Virus record (IMG/VR): IMGVR_UViG_3300043409_002988
Location: 1-32,311 of that record
Length of the DNA stretch: 32,311 nucleotides
Origin: a virus
Direction: 5' to 3' (one strand)
Below are positions 1-7,064 of the stretch, in pieces. A model generated the notes under the pieces. It saw only the letters and a list, made by a program, of their open reading frames with translations. It did no database searches and had not been told where the DNA came from. How positions within the stretch are numbered: position 1 is the first letter of the stretch; each line of letters starts with the position of its first letter. Made by a program: the position numbers and the translations under genes.

Positions 1-205
1 ACGCGGTGACCGATACACCGACCATCATCGTGTCGTTATAGACAACCGGCTGGAGCCATTCCCAGTTGGCCTTCCCGTCCTGACGCAGCAGCTGATCCAC
101 AGCCCACGACCAAGGCAGGTAGCCCAACCCGTTGCGCTTGGCGGCGAACTCGCTGACGTCGATGCGCGCCAGTTCGGTGTAGCGGTTGATGTTCATGTCG
201 CCCAT
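1..205 (-). CDS. Sak3-type (DUF1071) single-strand annealing protein, C-terminus cut off by window edge
   Basis: The reverse-strand product starts MGDMNINRYTELARIDVSEF and continues with a LGYLPWSWAVDQLL segment at about residues 32-45. That YLPWSWA signature is the hallmark of the DUF1071/Sak3 family of phage single-strand annealing recombinases, which pair complementary ssDNA during recombination-dependent replication and repair. The start at 205 is set by an AAGGAGAT ribosome binding site at 211-218, which overlaps the end of the upstream YqaJ exonuclease gene. An annealing protein next to an exonuclease is the classic two-component phage recombination module. Only about 68 residues are visible, so the call rests on this motif and the neighbour. 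Confidence 0.75.
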   Translation of the reverse strand, partial: MGDMNINRYTELARIDVSEFAAKRNGLGYLPWSWAVDQLLRQDGKANWEWLQPVVYNDTMMVGVSVTA

Positions 206-206
206 T

Positions 207-1115
207 TCAAATCTCCTTCAGTCGCAGCACCCGGGCACCCGGGGCGGTCTTCACAAACTTCTGGTACAGGTCAGGGTTGCTGGCCTCGAAGGCGTCAGCA
301 TCAAAGACCGTCTTGTCCTTGTTGTTCTTCCACGTTGCAATCGTTTTGCCGTCGAGCACAAGCCCTTCGTTGCTTCCGATTGCTTCTTTGATGGTGGCCT
401 CTGCCTTGCCGGCCTCCGTTTCAATTTCTTTCAATGCCTTTTTCAGTTCCTGCAACTTGCGACACGCTGCAACTACAGGCTGCGATGCTTCGACGAGCGC
501 GCCGGCTGTCGAACGAGGGTTCGCCATCAGGCATTCCTCGGCGGTCATCGGTGGCGGAATCTTCGGCAGGACATAGTCGTGCCAGAATGCGCGCTCCATC
601 TCGATCAGGTCGGCGATCAGTTCAGGGTCAGCCTCGACCCGGTACTGGCGATACTTGTTGCCGCCGATCAGCACCGCGAAATGCACCGCATCCCAGCCGC
701 GGACCGCGCAGTAGTGCATGCCCTGTGTCAGGTAATACTCGGGGACGGAGTCGCTGTCGCTGCCCCAGCCCTTGCCGGCGAACTCGGAGGCGGTCTTGAT
801 CTCCAGCCCTTCGTTCAGGCCTTCGATCTCGCCATCCACGTTGGCCAGCATCCAAGGGTAGTCCGGGTGGCGGTGCAGCTTGCCGTCGGCGATGACGGTC
901 AGGCCGGTGCGCTTGGCGAATTCTTGGCGAACCACATCTTCCAGCACGTTGCCCCAGTACATCGATTCGTTGGTGTCGTCCTCGTCGGAAACCGGATCGA
1001 CTTTCGACTTCCACACCGAGTAAGGCGTTGCCCAGTTTGACACGCCAAGGATGCCGGCAACGTCGCTGCCGCCGATCCCTGACTGTCGTTCAATTTTCTG
1101 CTGCTTCGTTAGCAT
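207..1115 (-). CDS. YqaJ-family viral recombinase / lambda-type exonuclease
   Basis: The 302-residue protein carries the YqaJ/lambda-exonuclease PD-(D/E)XK signatures: GIGGSDVAGILGVS near residue 13, WGNVLED near 54, an acidic D-G-E in the beta sheet (ANVDGEIEG) and the catalytic LEIKTA near 104, followed by Q-GMHYCAV. Such enzymes resect one strand of a duplex 5' to 3' and hand the ssDNA to an annealing protein, here the Sak3-like product encoded immediately downstream. Length fits the family. The start at 1115 has a GAGGT sequence 7-8 bases upstream. The C-terminal third is helical, consistent with family members. Recombination function is inferred from family and context. Confidence 0.92.
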   Translation of the reverse strand: MLTKQQKIERQSGIGGSDVAGILGVSNWATPYSVWKSKVDPVSDEDDTNESMYWGNVLEDVVRQEFAKRTGLTVIADGKLHRHPDYPWMLANVDGEIEGLNEGLEIKTASEFAGKGWGSDSDSVPEYYLTQGMHYCAVRGWDAVHFAVLIGGNKYRQYRVEADPELIADLIEMERAFWHDYVLPKIPPPMTAEECLMANPRSTAGALVEASQPVVAACRKLQELKKALKEIETEAGKAEATIKEAIGSNEGLVLDGKTIATWKNNKDKTVFDADAFEASNPDLYQKFVKTAPGARVLRLKEI

Positions 1116-1189
1116 GATGACCTCACTTGTTGGTACATCGTCATCCTACTGAAGCCGGCCCTGCCAATCAACGAATAGATACAGTTACT

Positions 1190-1214
1190 TACAGCTGTTT
1201 AGACTGTTGAGAAT
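1190..1214. promoter_or_regulatory. Motif copy TACAGCTGTT at the 3' end of the repressor gene
   Basis: The palindrome-family copy TACAGCTGTT (1190-1199) reaches the repressor stop codon, and ACTGTTGAGAAT follows at 1203-1214. The same 12-mer recurs at 2010-2021 on the other side of the repressor gene. Both lie in the short gap and tail between the repressor and exonuclease genes, where a bound protein could act as an operator or a transcription block for the leftward genes. Binding is inferred only. Confidence 0.45.
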
Positions 1215-1891
1215 ATGGCTGTTACCCGGCCGACCACCTTGTAGTCGTCGGTCGTCAGAGCAGGGTAGCCATCCCGGTTCGAGACGAACACCGGGCGCAT
1301 CTTTGCGTCGAACTCCACCCGGCGGATGATGTACCGGTTCAGCGTGTCCTGCTCCTTCGACTCGATCAGTACGTAGTCGCCCAGCCCGATGCCGGTGTCG
1401 CCGATTAGGCAAACGTCGCCGGCCTTGAACATGCGGAAGTTGCCGACCTCGATCTCGATCCCCAGCGGGTTGTCGATCTTGACCGCGAACTTCTCGTTGC
1501 GCAGACCGACGTCGATGTACTGGTCGGGATGGCCGGTGATGGTCTGGCTGCCGGTTCGATACACCGGGATGCCGACGCGCCGCGGCGTAAAGTCCTTCTG
1601 GTCCTCGTTGGTCTTGTCGCCGAAGGCCAGCCAGTCCGGATCAACGCCGAGCCAGCCGGCGATACGCTCGATGCGTTCGTAGCTGGGCTTGCCGCTGCCG
1701 ACGAGGTAGCGTCTGGCCATCTCGTAGGAGCAGCCGGCGACTGCCGCCAGTTCCCGGATGTCCTTGTGCTCCTTGGTGAGGAGCGGGCCTAGCCGGTTGG
1801 AGAACCGGGTCTTGTCGTTCGACGCGATGGACAGCTTTTTCGCTGACTCTAAGGTGGCGAACTTGTTGCTCTGGTTGGGTCGGTCTGTCAT
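1199..1891 (-). CDS. CI-like XRE-family repressor with degenerate S24 domain
   Basis: The 230-residue protein has an N-terminal XRE helix-turn-helix (ELAAVAGCSYEMARRYLVG, about residues 48-66, then PSYERIERIAGWLGVDPDWLAFG) and a C-terminal S24/LexA-like beta fold ending VGRVTAIFSTV. Family members repress lytic promoters and self-cleave after DNA damage. Here the position of the catalytic GDSM box reads KIDNPLG, and the catalytic lysine position reads YIIRRVEF, so both catalytic residues appear absent. The C-terminal half may therefore serve only for oligomerisation. The start at 1891 is set by GGGAG six bases upstream; a longer reading frame to 1960 has no such site. The gene diverges from the helicase operon, the usual place for a master repressor, and no Cro-like gene is visible. 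Confidence 0.88.
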   Translation of the reverse strand: MTDRPNQSNKFATLESAKKLSIASNDKTRFSNRLGPLLTKEHKDIRELAAVAGCSYEMARRYLVGSGKPSYERIERIAGWLGVDPDWLAFGDKTNEDQKDFTPRRVGIPVYRTGSQTITGHPDQYIDVGLRNEKFAVKIDNPLGIEIEVGNFRMFKAGDVCLIGDTGIGLGDYVLIESKEQDTLNRYIIRRVEFDAKMRPVFVSNRDGYPALTTDDYKVVGRVTAIFSTV

Positions 1892-2094
1892 GTCATTCTC
1901 CCTACAGCTGTAATTCAGTTGTTTGAAGTTGTTGCACCCGACCTGCGCCGGACGTAACATCTGTGATCGCTATATCGCTTTTCCGCAATCACTGATAACA
2001 GCATACACAACTGTTGAGAATGTTCAACAGGTTTTAACAGTTGTTACAACTGTCAGGTGGGTGTCGAGGGAAACTGTTGTTCCGGAGGAAGCAG
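1892..2094. promoter_or_regulatory. Divergent control region between repressor and helicase operon
   Basis: These 203 bases separate two divergent genes and are dense in related dyads: TACAGCTGTA (1903-1912), abutting the repressor's ribosome binding site; ACAACTGTTG (2007-2016); a perfect 7-bp inverted repeat CTGTTGA-N6-TCAACAG (2011-2030); AACAGTTGTT (2036-2045); and TACAACTGT (2045-2053). A weak rightward promoter may be TTCAAC 2023-2028 with TACAAC 2045-2050, which would put AACAGTTGTT between the two boxes. A weak leftward one may be TTATCA (complement of 1993-1998) with TATAGC (complement of 1969-1974). The dyads are seen directly; operator function and promoter assignments are inference. 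Confidence 0.6.
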
Positions 2095-3588
2095 ATGTCA
2101 TTCAAGCTACGCCAATACCAAGAAGACACCGTCGCCGAGGCCCGCCGCCGACTGGTCGATTTCAAGCGGGTGATCATCAAGGCCGCGACCGGGGCCGGCA
2201 AGACCGAGATGTCGATGGCCATCATCAAGATGGCGGTGGCCAAGGGCAAGCGGGTCGCCTTCATAGTCAATCGGGTTAAGTTGCTGGAGCAAACCAGCCG
2301 GCGGTTCTTCAAGGCCGGCATCCACCACGGCATCATCCAATCCACCAACACCAGAAACCCGGACGCCGCTGTGGTTGTATGTAGTATCCAGACAGTCGCC
2401 CGTCGCAGCCTACCCCCGGTCGATCTGATCATTGTTGATGAGGCGCACTGCGTCGCCGGCAGCAAGGACTACCGGGAACTGATTTTCTCCCGGGACAACG
2501 TGCCCTTGTTGGGAGTCACCGCAACCCCGTACTCCCGGGGCCTAGGCAAGTTCTACCCGGAGCTCAACGGCAAGCTCTTCGAGACGATGGTTGAGGCGGC
2601 AAGCATCGCCACCCTGACTGAGCAAGGGTTCCTCGTCGATTGCGACATCTACGCACCGAGCGAACCGGACCTGACCAACGTCCGCACCCAACGCAACAGC
2701 TTCGGCGAGATCGACTACAGCGAGACCGACTTGGCCAAGGCTGTGGATAAGCCGAACCTGATCGGCGACATCGTCGAACACTGGAAGCGCCTCGGCCGGG
2801 GCAAGCCAACCATCTGCTTCGCCACCAACATCCAGCACTCCAACCACATCGTCGCCGAGTTCAACGCGGCCGGCATCCCGGCCTGTCACATCGATTGCTA
2901 TATGGACGCCGAGGAGAGCGACCATCTGGTCGAGCAGTTCAAGGCAGGGGAATTCACGATCCTCTCCAACGTGGCGCTGTTGGCCGAAGGCTTCGACCAC
3001 CCGGAAACCGAGGTGATGATCCTTGCCAGACCGACGCGCTCCCTGATTCGCTACATCCAGATGGGTGGCCGCATCCTGCGCCCGGCCGACGGCAAGGAGC
3101 GGGGCCTGATCTTGGACCACTCCGGTTCGACCCTGCGCCTTGGCTATCCCAACGAGGATCGCGACATCCCGCTGTGCGACGGCCGTCCGCAGCAGACCAC
3201 CCAGCCGAAGAAGAAAGAGGAGCCGCTGCCGAAGAAGTGCCCCAGCTGCCACTTCCTCAAGCCGGCCCGGGTGCATGCCTGTCCGCGCTGTGGCTTTGCG
3301 CCGCAGAAGCCGCTGGGCATCGAGACCGATCGGCATGAGCAGCTGACCAAGCTGGACCGCAGCAAGGCGACGATGGCGGACAAGCAGAACTGGTACTCGC
3401 AGCTGGTCAAGGTGCGGATCGAGAAGAACTACAAGGAGCACTGGGCGGATCACGCCTACCGGGACAAGTTCGGGGTGTGGCCGCGCGGCATGAAGGATGT
3501 CCCGGCCAAAGAGGTGAGCAAGGAGGTGTCCGGCTGGCTGATCCACCGCAACATCAAGCGGGCCAAGAGCAGGGGGGCGCAAGCATGA
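2095..3588 (+). CDS. DEAD/DEAH-box SF2 helicase with C-terminal zinc finger
   Basis: The 497-residue protein shows the superfamily 2 motifs in order: Walker A ATGAGKT (31-37), DEAH (115-118), VTATP (141-145), and motif VI QMGGRILRP (322-330) in the second RecA domain. A C4 zinc finger follows (CPSC at 382-385, CPRC at 396-399). Phage proteins of this SSL2/Rad25-like type are ATP-driven DNA translocases or helicases thought to act in replication or recombination. The ATG at 2095 is preferred because GGAGGA lies six bases upstream; an in-frame start at 2041 would fall inside the operator dyads. It heads the rightward early operon and overlaps the next gene by ATGA. Confidence 0.93.
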   Translation: MSFKLRQYQEDTVAEARRRLVDFKRVIIKAATGAGKTEMSMAIIKMAVAKGKRVAFIVNRVKLLEQTSRRFFKAGIHHGIIQSTNTRNPDAAVVVCSIQTVARRSLPPVDLIIVDEAHCVAGSKDYRELIFSRDNVPLLGVTATPYSRGLGKFYPELNGKLFETMVEAASIATLTEQGFLVDCDIYAPSEPDLTNVRTQRNSFGEIDYSETDLAKAVDKPNLIGDIVEHWKRLGRGKPTICFATNIQHSNHIVAEFNAAGIPACHIDCYMDAEESDHLVEQFKAGEFTILSNVALLAEGFDHPETEVMILARPTRSLIRYIQMGGRILRPADGKERGLILDHSGSTLRLGYPNEDRDIPLCDGRPQQTTQPKKKEEPLPKKCPSCHFLKPARVHACPRCGFAPQKPLGIETDRHEQLTKLDRSKATMADKQNWYSQLVKVRIEKNYKEHWADHAYRDKFGVWPRGMKDVPAKEVSKEVSGWLIHRNIKRAKSRGAQA

Positions 3589-4517
3589 GGTACTCCACAT
3601 CTCGCGCACCATCCGCCGCCGAGGGCCGCTGGAAAGGGATCATGCAGCACTTGGGCGTCGAGTCCGCCCTGCTCACCGGCAAGTACGTCGATTGCCCGCT
3701 GTGCCAGAAGAGGAAGAAGTTCCGCTTCGACGACCTCGGGTGTGGCCGCTGGATTTGTGTGTGCGGTGCCGGCGACGGGTTCCAGCTGTTGCAACAGCTG
3801 TTTGGCTGGTCGTTCAAGGTGGCTGCCAGCAAGGTCGAGGAGGTGGCTGGCTCAGCACCTGTCCGGCCGGTCGATGCCGGTCCCAGCGACGAGTCGAAGC
3901 TGCGCATGTTGCGCCGGGCTTGGGCCGAGTCGATCGAGGTCAGGCGGGGCGACGTCGTGCATCGGTATATGGGTGGCCGCGGGCTGCGCGTGTCCGGACT
4001 TCAGAACATCCGGCTCCATCCGGGCATGACCTACCGGGACGTCGATGGGAAGGACTGCGGCAAGTTCCCGGTGATGCTGGCAAAAGTCATAGCCCCTTCT
4101 GGCACAGGCGTTTCGCTGCATCGCACCTACCTCAACACAGATGGCACCCGGCTGCAGGTTGATGACGCAAAGAAGCTGATGCCGGGCCTCGGCATAGCCG
4201 GTGCGGCGGTGCGTTTGTCCGGACTTGCGGAGGAAATCGGGGTGGCCGAGGGTATCGAAACAGCTGTTGCCGCCAGCCAGCTGTTCAACGTCCCGGTGTG
4301 GTCCTGCATCTCGGCCGGCGGGCTGGAGTCGTTCGTTCCCCCGGCCGGCGTCAAGCGGGTGGTGGTGTTCGGAGACAACGACGCGTCATTCACCGGGCAA
4401 GCCGCGGCCTACTCGCTGGCCAAGCGCATGACTCTCGCAGGTATCCCGGCCCGAGTGATGTTGCCCGAGGTGGTCGGGGCTGACTGGTGTGACGTATTGA
4501 AAGGAGCAAAGCAATGA
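3585..4517 (+). CDS. DNA primase/helicase-type protein: zinc ribbon plus Toprim domain
   Basis: The 310-residue protein begins with a zinc-ribbon primase motif (CPLCQKRKKFRFDD then WICVCGAGDGF, about residues 37-66) that reads template ssDNA in T7- and P4-type primases. A C-terminal Toprim domain follows, with the catalytic glutamate in VAEGIETAVAA (about 220-230) and acidic residues in VVVFGDNDASFTG (about 262-274). It probably makes RNA primers for phage replication. No helicase domain is fused, so the upstream SF2 protein or a host helicase may partner with it. The start overlaps the helicase stop (ATGA). Two copies of the genome-wide AACAGCTGTT motif lie within it, in different reading frames. 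Confidence 0.88.
   Translation: MRYSTSRAPSAAEGRWKGIMQHLGVESALLTGKYVDCPLCQKRKKFRFDDLGCGRWICVCGAGDGFQLLQQLFGWSFKVAASKVEEVAGSAPVRPVDAGPSDESKLRMLRRAWAESIEVRRGDVVHRYMGGRGLRVSGLQNIRLHPGMTYRDVDGKDCGKFPVMLAKVIAPSGTGVSLHRTYLNTDGTRLQVDDAKKLMPGLGIAGAAVRLSGLAEEIGVAEGIETAVAASQLFNVPVWSCISAGGLESFVPPAGVKRVVVFGDNDASFTGQAAAYSLAKRMTLAGIPARVMLPEVVGADWCDVLKGAKQ
3781..3802. repeat. Nested AACAGCTGTT motif pair forming an 18-bp perfect palindrome
   Basis: CAGCTGTTGCAACAGCTG (3783-3800) is its own reverse complement and contains two abutting members of the dispersed motif; the second is an exact AACAGCTGTT (3793-3802). It encodes QLLQQLF in the primase. The double dyad is the strongest intragenic instance of the motif. 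Confidence 0.7.
4259..4286. repeat. AACAGCTGTT copy plus a near copy in the primase gene
   Basis: An exact AACAGCTGTT (4259-4268) is read as E-T-A-V, a different frame from the copy at 3793. A partial copy CCAGCTGTTC follows at 4277-4286. The frame change within one gene argues that the DNA word, not the amino acids, is selected. Confidence 0.65.
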
Positions 4518-4891
4518 GCGGCGGTTACTGGCTATGGAAGCAGGGTGACCTGACGATCGCCTACGGGCAGCCGGTCCATCTAGAGGAGGTGGTCAAGCAC
4601 TACCCGGACGCGGTGCCGATCAAGCCCCGGTTCATCCGGCGCGGCGAGAAGGTGGTGCTGACCCGGCAGTTTCACGAAGACTTCAAGACGGTGATGGATT
4701 ACTACGGGGAGCCGGAACGGGACATCGAACAGCTGTGGAAGCCCTACGTTCGGGAGTACCCCAACGACGCGGTGCCGAAGTTCGCCTCGCTGGCGGCGGA
4801 CATTCGTCGCAGGTTGGAGTACGGGGTCAGTGAGAGAATACGCTCATCTGTGAAGGAGGCAGCAGATGCGGCCAATGTACGAGACCAGTGA
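4514..4891 (+). CDS. Hypothetical early protein, 125 aa
   Basis: I do not recognise the family. The product starts MSGGYWLWKQGDLTIAYGQP, is mixed alpha/beta and rich in charged and aromatic residues (VKHYPDAVPIKPRFIRRGEKVVL, then a helical C-terminus with RRRLEYGVSERIRSSVKEAADAA). No cysteine cluster, membrane segment or known catalytic motif is visible. The start overlaps the primase stop by ATGA and its 3' end overlaps the next gene by 26 bases, so it is clearly part of the replication operon. The motif variant AACAGCTGTG lies at 4728-4737. A replication accessory or inhibitor role would be only a guess from position. Confidence 0.75.
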   Translation: MSGGYWLWKQGDLTIAYGQPVHLEEVVKHYPDAVPIKPRFIRRGEKVVLTRQFHEDFKTVMDYYGEPERDIEQLWKPYVREYPNDAVPKFASLAADIRRRLEYGVSERIRSSVKEAADAANVRDQ

Positions 4892-5306
4892 CGATCTCGA
4901 CAACGAACGATCGGTGCTAACGGTTGTTGCAAATAGTTGGAGGTGCTCAGCCACCAAGCTGCCGCGCCGCTACGAGCTCGACTACGCACTGCATGAGCAG
5001 ATGGGTGCCCGGCGCATCAAGGCGTTCGCCGAGATCAAATGTCGCAACTTCCAGACCACCAAGTACGAGACCGTCGTCCTGTCGCTGATGAAGCTGGCGA
5101 AGGCAGAACAGCTGTCGCGGCTGTGCGGAGTCCCGTCGCTGTTGATTGTCCGCTTCGTTGATGAGGCCCGGTGGCTGAAGATCGCCGGGGATGGATCGGT
5201 GTCTCCGGTGAAGGTCGCGATTGGCGGGCGCACAGATCGCAACGACCCTGACGACATTGAGGTTGTTGCTCATTTCAAGATAGACCAGATGAGGTTGATC
5301 AATTGA
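4866..5306 (+). CDS. Putative PD-(D/E)XK nuclease-fold protein, 146 aa
   Basis: The protein has the layout of a small restriction-endonuclease-like fold: a leading acidic residue in LPRRYELDYALHEQ (about 32-45), then a beta strand carrying FAEIKCRN (E-x-K, about 54-61), then a helix beginning TTKYETVVLSLMKLAKAEQLSRL and a strand LLIVRFVD. This pattern matches the D...ExK catalytic core, so a DNA endonuclease is likely, though its substrate is unknown. The start has AAGGAGGCAGCAG immediately upstream and lies inside the end of the preceding gene. The motif variant AACAGCTGTC occurs at 5107-5116. The nuclease call is by pattern only. Confidence 0.6.
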   Translation: MRPMYETSDDLDNERSVLTVVANSWRCSATKLPRRYELDYALHEQMGARRIKAFAEIKCRNFQTTKYETVVLSLMKLAKAEQLSRLCGVPSLLIVRFVDEARWLKIAGDGSVSPVKVAIGGRTDRNDPDDIEVVAHFKIDQMRLIN

Positions 5307-5668
5307 GCCGGGTGCTGACCACCGAGGAGAAGATTCGCGAACGGCTGCGCGAGATTCGCGACTTCGCCCAACCCTACGCCGAGGCCAAGGCACAGGCCGG
5401 CTTCCTTGAGGACTTCAAGAAGTCGAAGCTGGCCATCCTGATGAAGAAGTACGAGGCGGCTGGCTACACCACAGCTGCCGCACAGGAGCGCGAGGCCCGG
5501 GCCGACCCGGAATACGTCGAGGTGCTGGAAGGGTTGCGCGCTGCCGTCGAGAAGGCAGAGCACCTTCGCTGGCAACTAATCACTGCCCAACTGGGCGCAG
5601 AGGTGTGGCGGTCCCTTGAGGCCAGCCGTCGCGCCGAGCTTCACTCAACTGGCTTCACCGGAGATTGA
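5303..5668 (+). CDS. Hypothetical helical protein, 121 aa, TTG start
   Basis: A mostly alpha-helical, charge-rich protein with likely coiled-coil stretches (EEKIRERLREIRDF near the start and LEGLRAAVEKAEHLRW around residues 74-89). No family is recognised. The TTG at 5303 is chosen because GAGGT sits about seven bases upstream and TTGA overlaps the preceding stop; the next in-frame start (GTG 5312) is less well placed. Small helical proteins at this place in phage replication operons are often binding partners of ssDNA-binding or recombination proteins, but nothing in the sequence demonstrates that. Confidence 0.7.
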   Translation: MSRVLTTEEKIRERLREIRDFAQPYAEAKAQAGFLEDFKKSKLAILMKKYEAAGYTTAAAQEREARADPEYVEVLEGLRAAVEKAEHLRWQLITAQLGAEVWRSLEASRRAELHSTGFTGD

Positions 5669-5670
5669 GA

Positions 5671-5937
5671 ATGAACCAGCAGGAACTCGTTGAAACCATT
5701 GCCAGCACCCAAAAGATCAGCAAGGCCAAGGCCCGCCGCATCCTGAAGGTGATCAATGGCTGTCTGCATGCCACCCTGAACCAGAAGGGGCGCATCCACG
5801 TTGCCGGTATGGGCACCTTCCGCGTCGTCCAGCGCGGCGAAATGCGCCGCTTCATCCCGAGCGTTGGCGAACACCGCATCCTGCCGCCGAGCAAGGCCAT
5901 CCGCTTCAAGGCATCGAGCAAGCTGTCGCTCGACTGA
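5671..5937 (+). CDS. HU/IHF-family nucleoid-like DNA-binding protein
   Basis: The 88-residue protein matches HU: N-terminal helices MNQQELVETIASTQKISKAKARRILKVING (MNK-ELVE-A plus the dimerisation helix), then the beta-saddle start GRIHVAGMGTFRVVQRG, which corresponds to the HU V-x-L-x-G-F-G-x-F segment. The DNA-wrapping arm is shorter and ends RFKASSKLSLD, close to the family's F-K-P-S-K-x-L-K end. It would bend DNA during replication, recombination or packaging. The start at 5671 follows GGAGA by seven bases. The gene joins the next by a TGATG overlap. Confidence 0.88.
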   Translation: MNQQELVETIASTQKISKAKARRILKVINGCLHATLNQKGRIHVAGMGTFRVVQRGEMRRFIPSVGEHRILPPSKAIRFKASSKLSLD

Positions 5938-6209
5938 TGAAATACACCCAGCGGGAACTGGCGCACATGATGGCTGTTAAACAGCTGTCGTGCGCTGTGT
6001 GCGGACACCCCGGCCCGAGCGATGCCCACCACGTTCTTGAGGGCAGAACCCCCGGCCGGAAGTCCTCGGCCTTTACCTGCATCCCCTTGTGTCGCGGTTG
6101 CCACACCGGTCCGAAGGGCATCCACGGTGACCGAGCAATGTGGAACATCTTCAAGGCCACAGAGCTTGGGTGCCTTTCCGAAACAATACAGAGGCTGTTT
6201 TATGAGTGA
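5937..6209 (+). CDS. Ref/DUF968-like HNH nuclease, small
   Basis: The 90-residue protein has the zinc-bound HNH layout CAVCG...DAHHVLEG...SAFTCIPLCRGCHTGPKGIHG: CxxC (about 19-22), the HH pair (about 31-32), then CxxCH (about 53-57). This resembles Ref, the RecA-dependent nuclease of phage P1, and related DUF968 proteins that cut at D-loops. An alternative is a structural HNH without nuclease activity. It lies among recombination genes, overlaps HU by TGATG at its start, and its last codons overlap the homing endonuclease start. The motif variant AACAGCTGTC lies at 5980-5989. Confidence 0.72.
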   Translation: MKYTQRELAHMMAVKQLSCAVCGHPGPSDAHHVLEGRTPGRKSSAFTCIPLCRGCHTGPKGIHGDRAMWNIFKATELGCLSETIQRLFYE

Positions 6210-6732
6210 AGAGTGGAGGCCCGTTCCCGGATACGGCGGGCACTACGAGGCGTCGTCGCTTGGCCAGATCAGGGTCAAGCCGCGGACCATCATCAAAAAG
6301 CACAGCAGGACAGGTAAGCTGGCTGAGTTTTCCTACCCGGGAAGGATTCTTCTGCAGTGCGATAACGGGTACGGCTATCCGCGCGTGACGCTTGGCGTCG
6401 AAGGCAAGACCATAAGCGTTGATGTCCATCGGATGGTGGCCAAGGCTTTCTACGGAGAGCCAGCGAAGGGGCTTGTCGTCTGCCACAACAACGGCGTGAA
6501 GACAGATAACCGGCCGGAAAACCTCCGCTGGGACACACAGAAGGCAAACAACGATGACAGGCGCAAGCACAAGACGCTGCCTGTCGGAGAGAACCATCCT
6601 ATGGCAAAGCTAAAACAGGCCGACATCGACTCGATCAGGAGCCGAGGCCTTCACTACACCGAGGTCATGCGTGAGTGCGGCATGTCTCGCACCCAATCCC
6701 ACCGCATCACCACCGGGAGGTCTTGGGTATGA
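6202..6732 (+). CDS. NUMOD4/HNH free-standing homing endonuclease
   Basis: The 176-residue protein starts with a NUMOD4-type motif (EEWRPVPGYGGHYEASSLGQIR, then the S-x-G-R-I-L element PGRILLQ) and continues with an HNH_3 nuclease core (VDVHRMVAKAFYG, VVCHNNGVKTDNRPENLRWDTQKANNDD, about 78-123). The C-terminal segment MAKLKQADIDSIRSRGLHYTEVMRECGMSRTQSHRI resembles a DNA-binding NUMOD helix-turn-helix. Such genes are selfish elements that cut phage genomes lacking them and spread by repair. Its base composition looks more AT-rich than its neighbours, and it interrupts a run of recombination genes, both consistent with insertion. The ribosome binding site is weak; the start overlaps the Ref-like gene end. 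Confidence 0.9.
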   Translation: MSEEWRPVPGYGGHYEASSLGQIRVKPRTIIKKHSRTGKLAEFSYPGRILLQCDNGYGYPRVTLGVEGKTISVDVHRMVAKAFYGEPAKGLVVCHNNGVKTDNRPENLRWDTQKANNDDRRKHKTLPVGENHPMAKLKQADIDSIRSRGLHYTEVMRECGMSRTQSHRITTGRSWV

Positions 6733-7064
6733 GCAAGCTGGCGAGAGATCGCGGCGCGCAGTTCGAGCGTGAGGTGTGCGCCCGGATCGAGGAGGTCATC
6801 GGCATCCAGACCAAGCGCAAGCTGGGTCAGGCCCGGGACTCGGGCAACGACATCGACCTCAAGCGGGAGAACGGGACGCACTTCCGGCTGGAGTGCAAGC
6901 GCCGCCGGGCGATCGGCAACCTGTACGAGTGGCTGCAACAGGCGCAGGACAGCTGTTCCACCCCGGGCGACACGCCTGTGGTGGTGTGCCGGGGCGACGG
7001 CGAGAAGCGGTTGGCGGTGATGTACCTCGACGACCTGCTGCCCTTGATCGCGGGTGACCTATGA
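6729..7064 (+). CDS. Putative PD-(D/E)XK Holliday-junction resolvase-like nuclease
   Basis: The 111-residue protein fits small phage PDDEXK resolvase-like enzymes: RDRGAQFEREVCARIEE (GxxFEReV, about 6-22), then D in DSGNDIDLKREN (about 37-48), and the catalytic strand FRLECKRRR (E-x-K, about 52-60), followed by LYEWLQQAQDSC, a helix that completes the fold. It would resolve branched recombination or replication intermediates before packaging. GGGAGG lies eight bases before the ATG, which overlaps the previous stop. A GACAGCTGTT motif copy is at 6948-6957. Exact substrate is inferred from the family. Confidence 0.75.
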   Translation: MSKLARDRGAQFEREVCARIEEVIGIQTKRKLGQARDSGNDIDLKRENGTHFRLECKRRRAIGNLYEWLQQAQDSCSTPGDTPVVVCRGDGEKRLAVMYLDDLLPLIAGDL

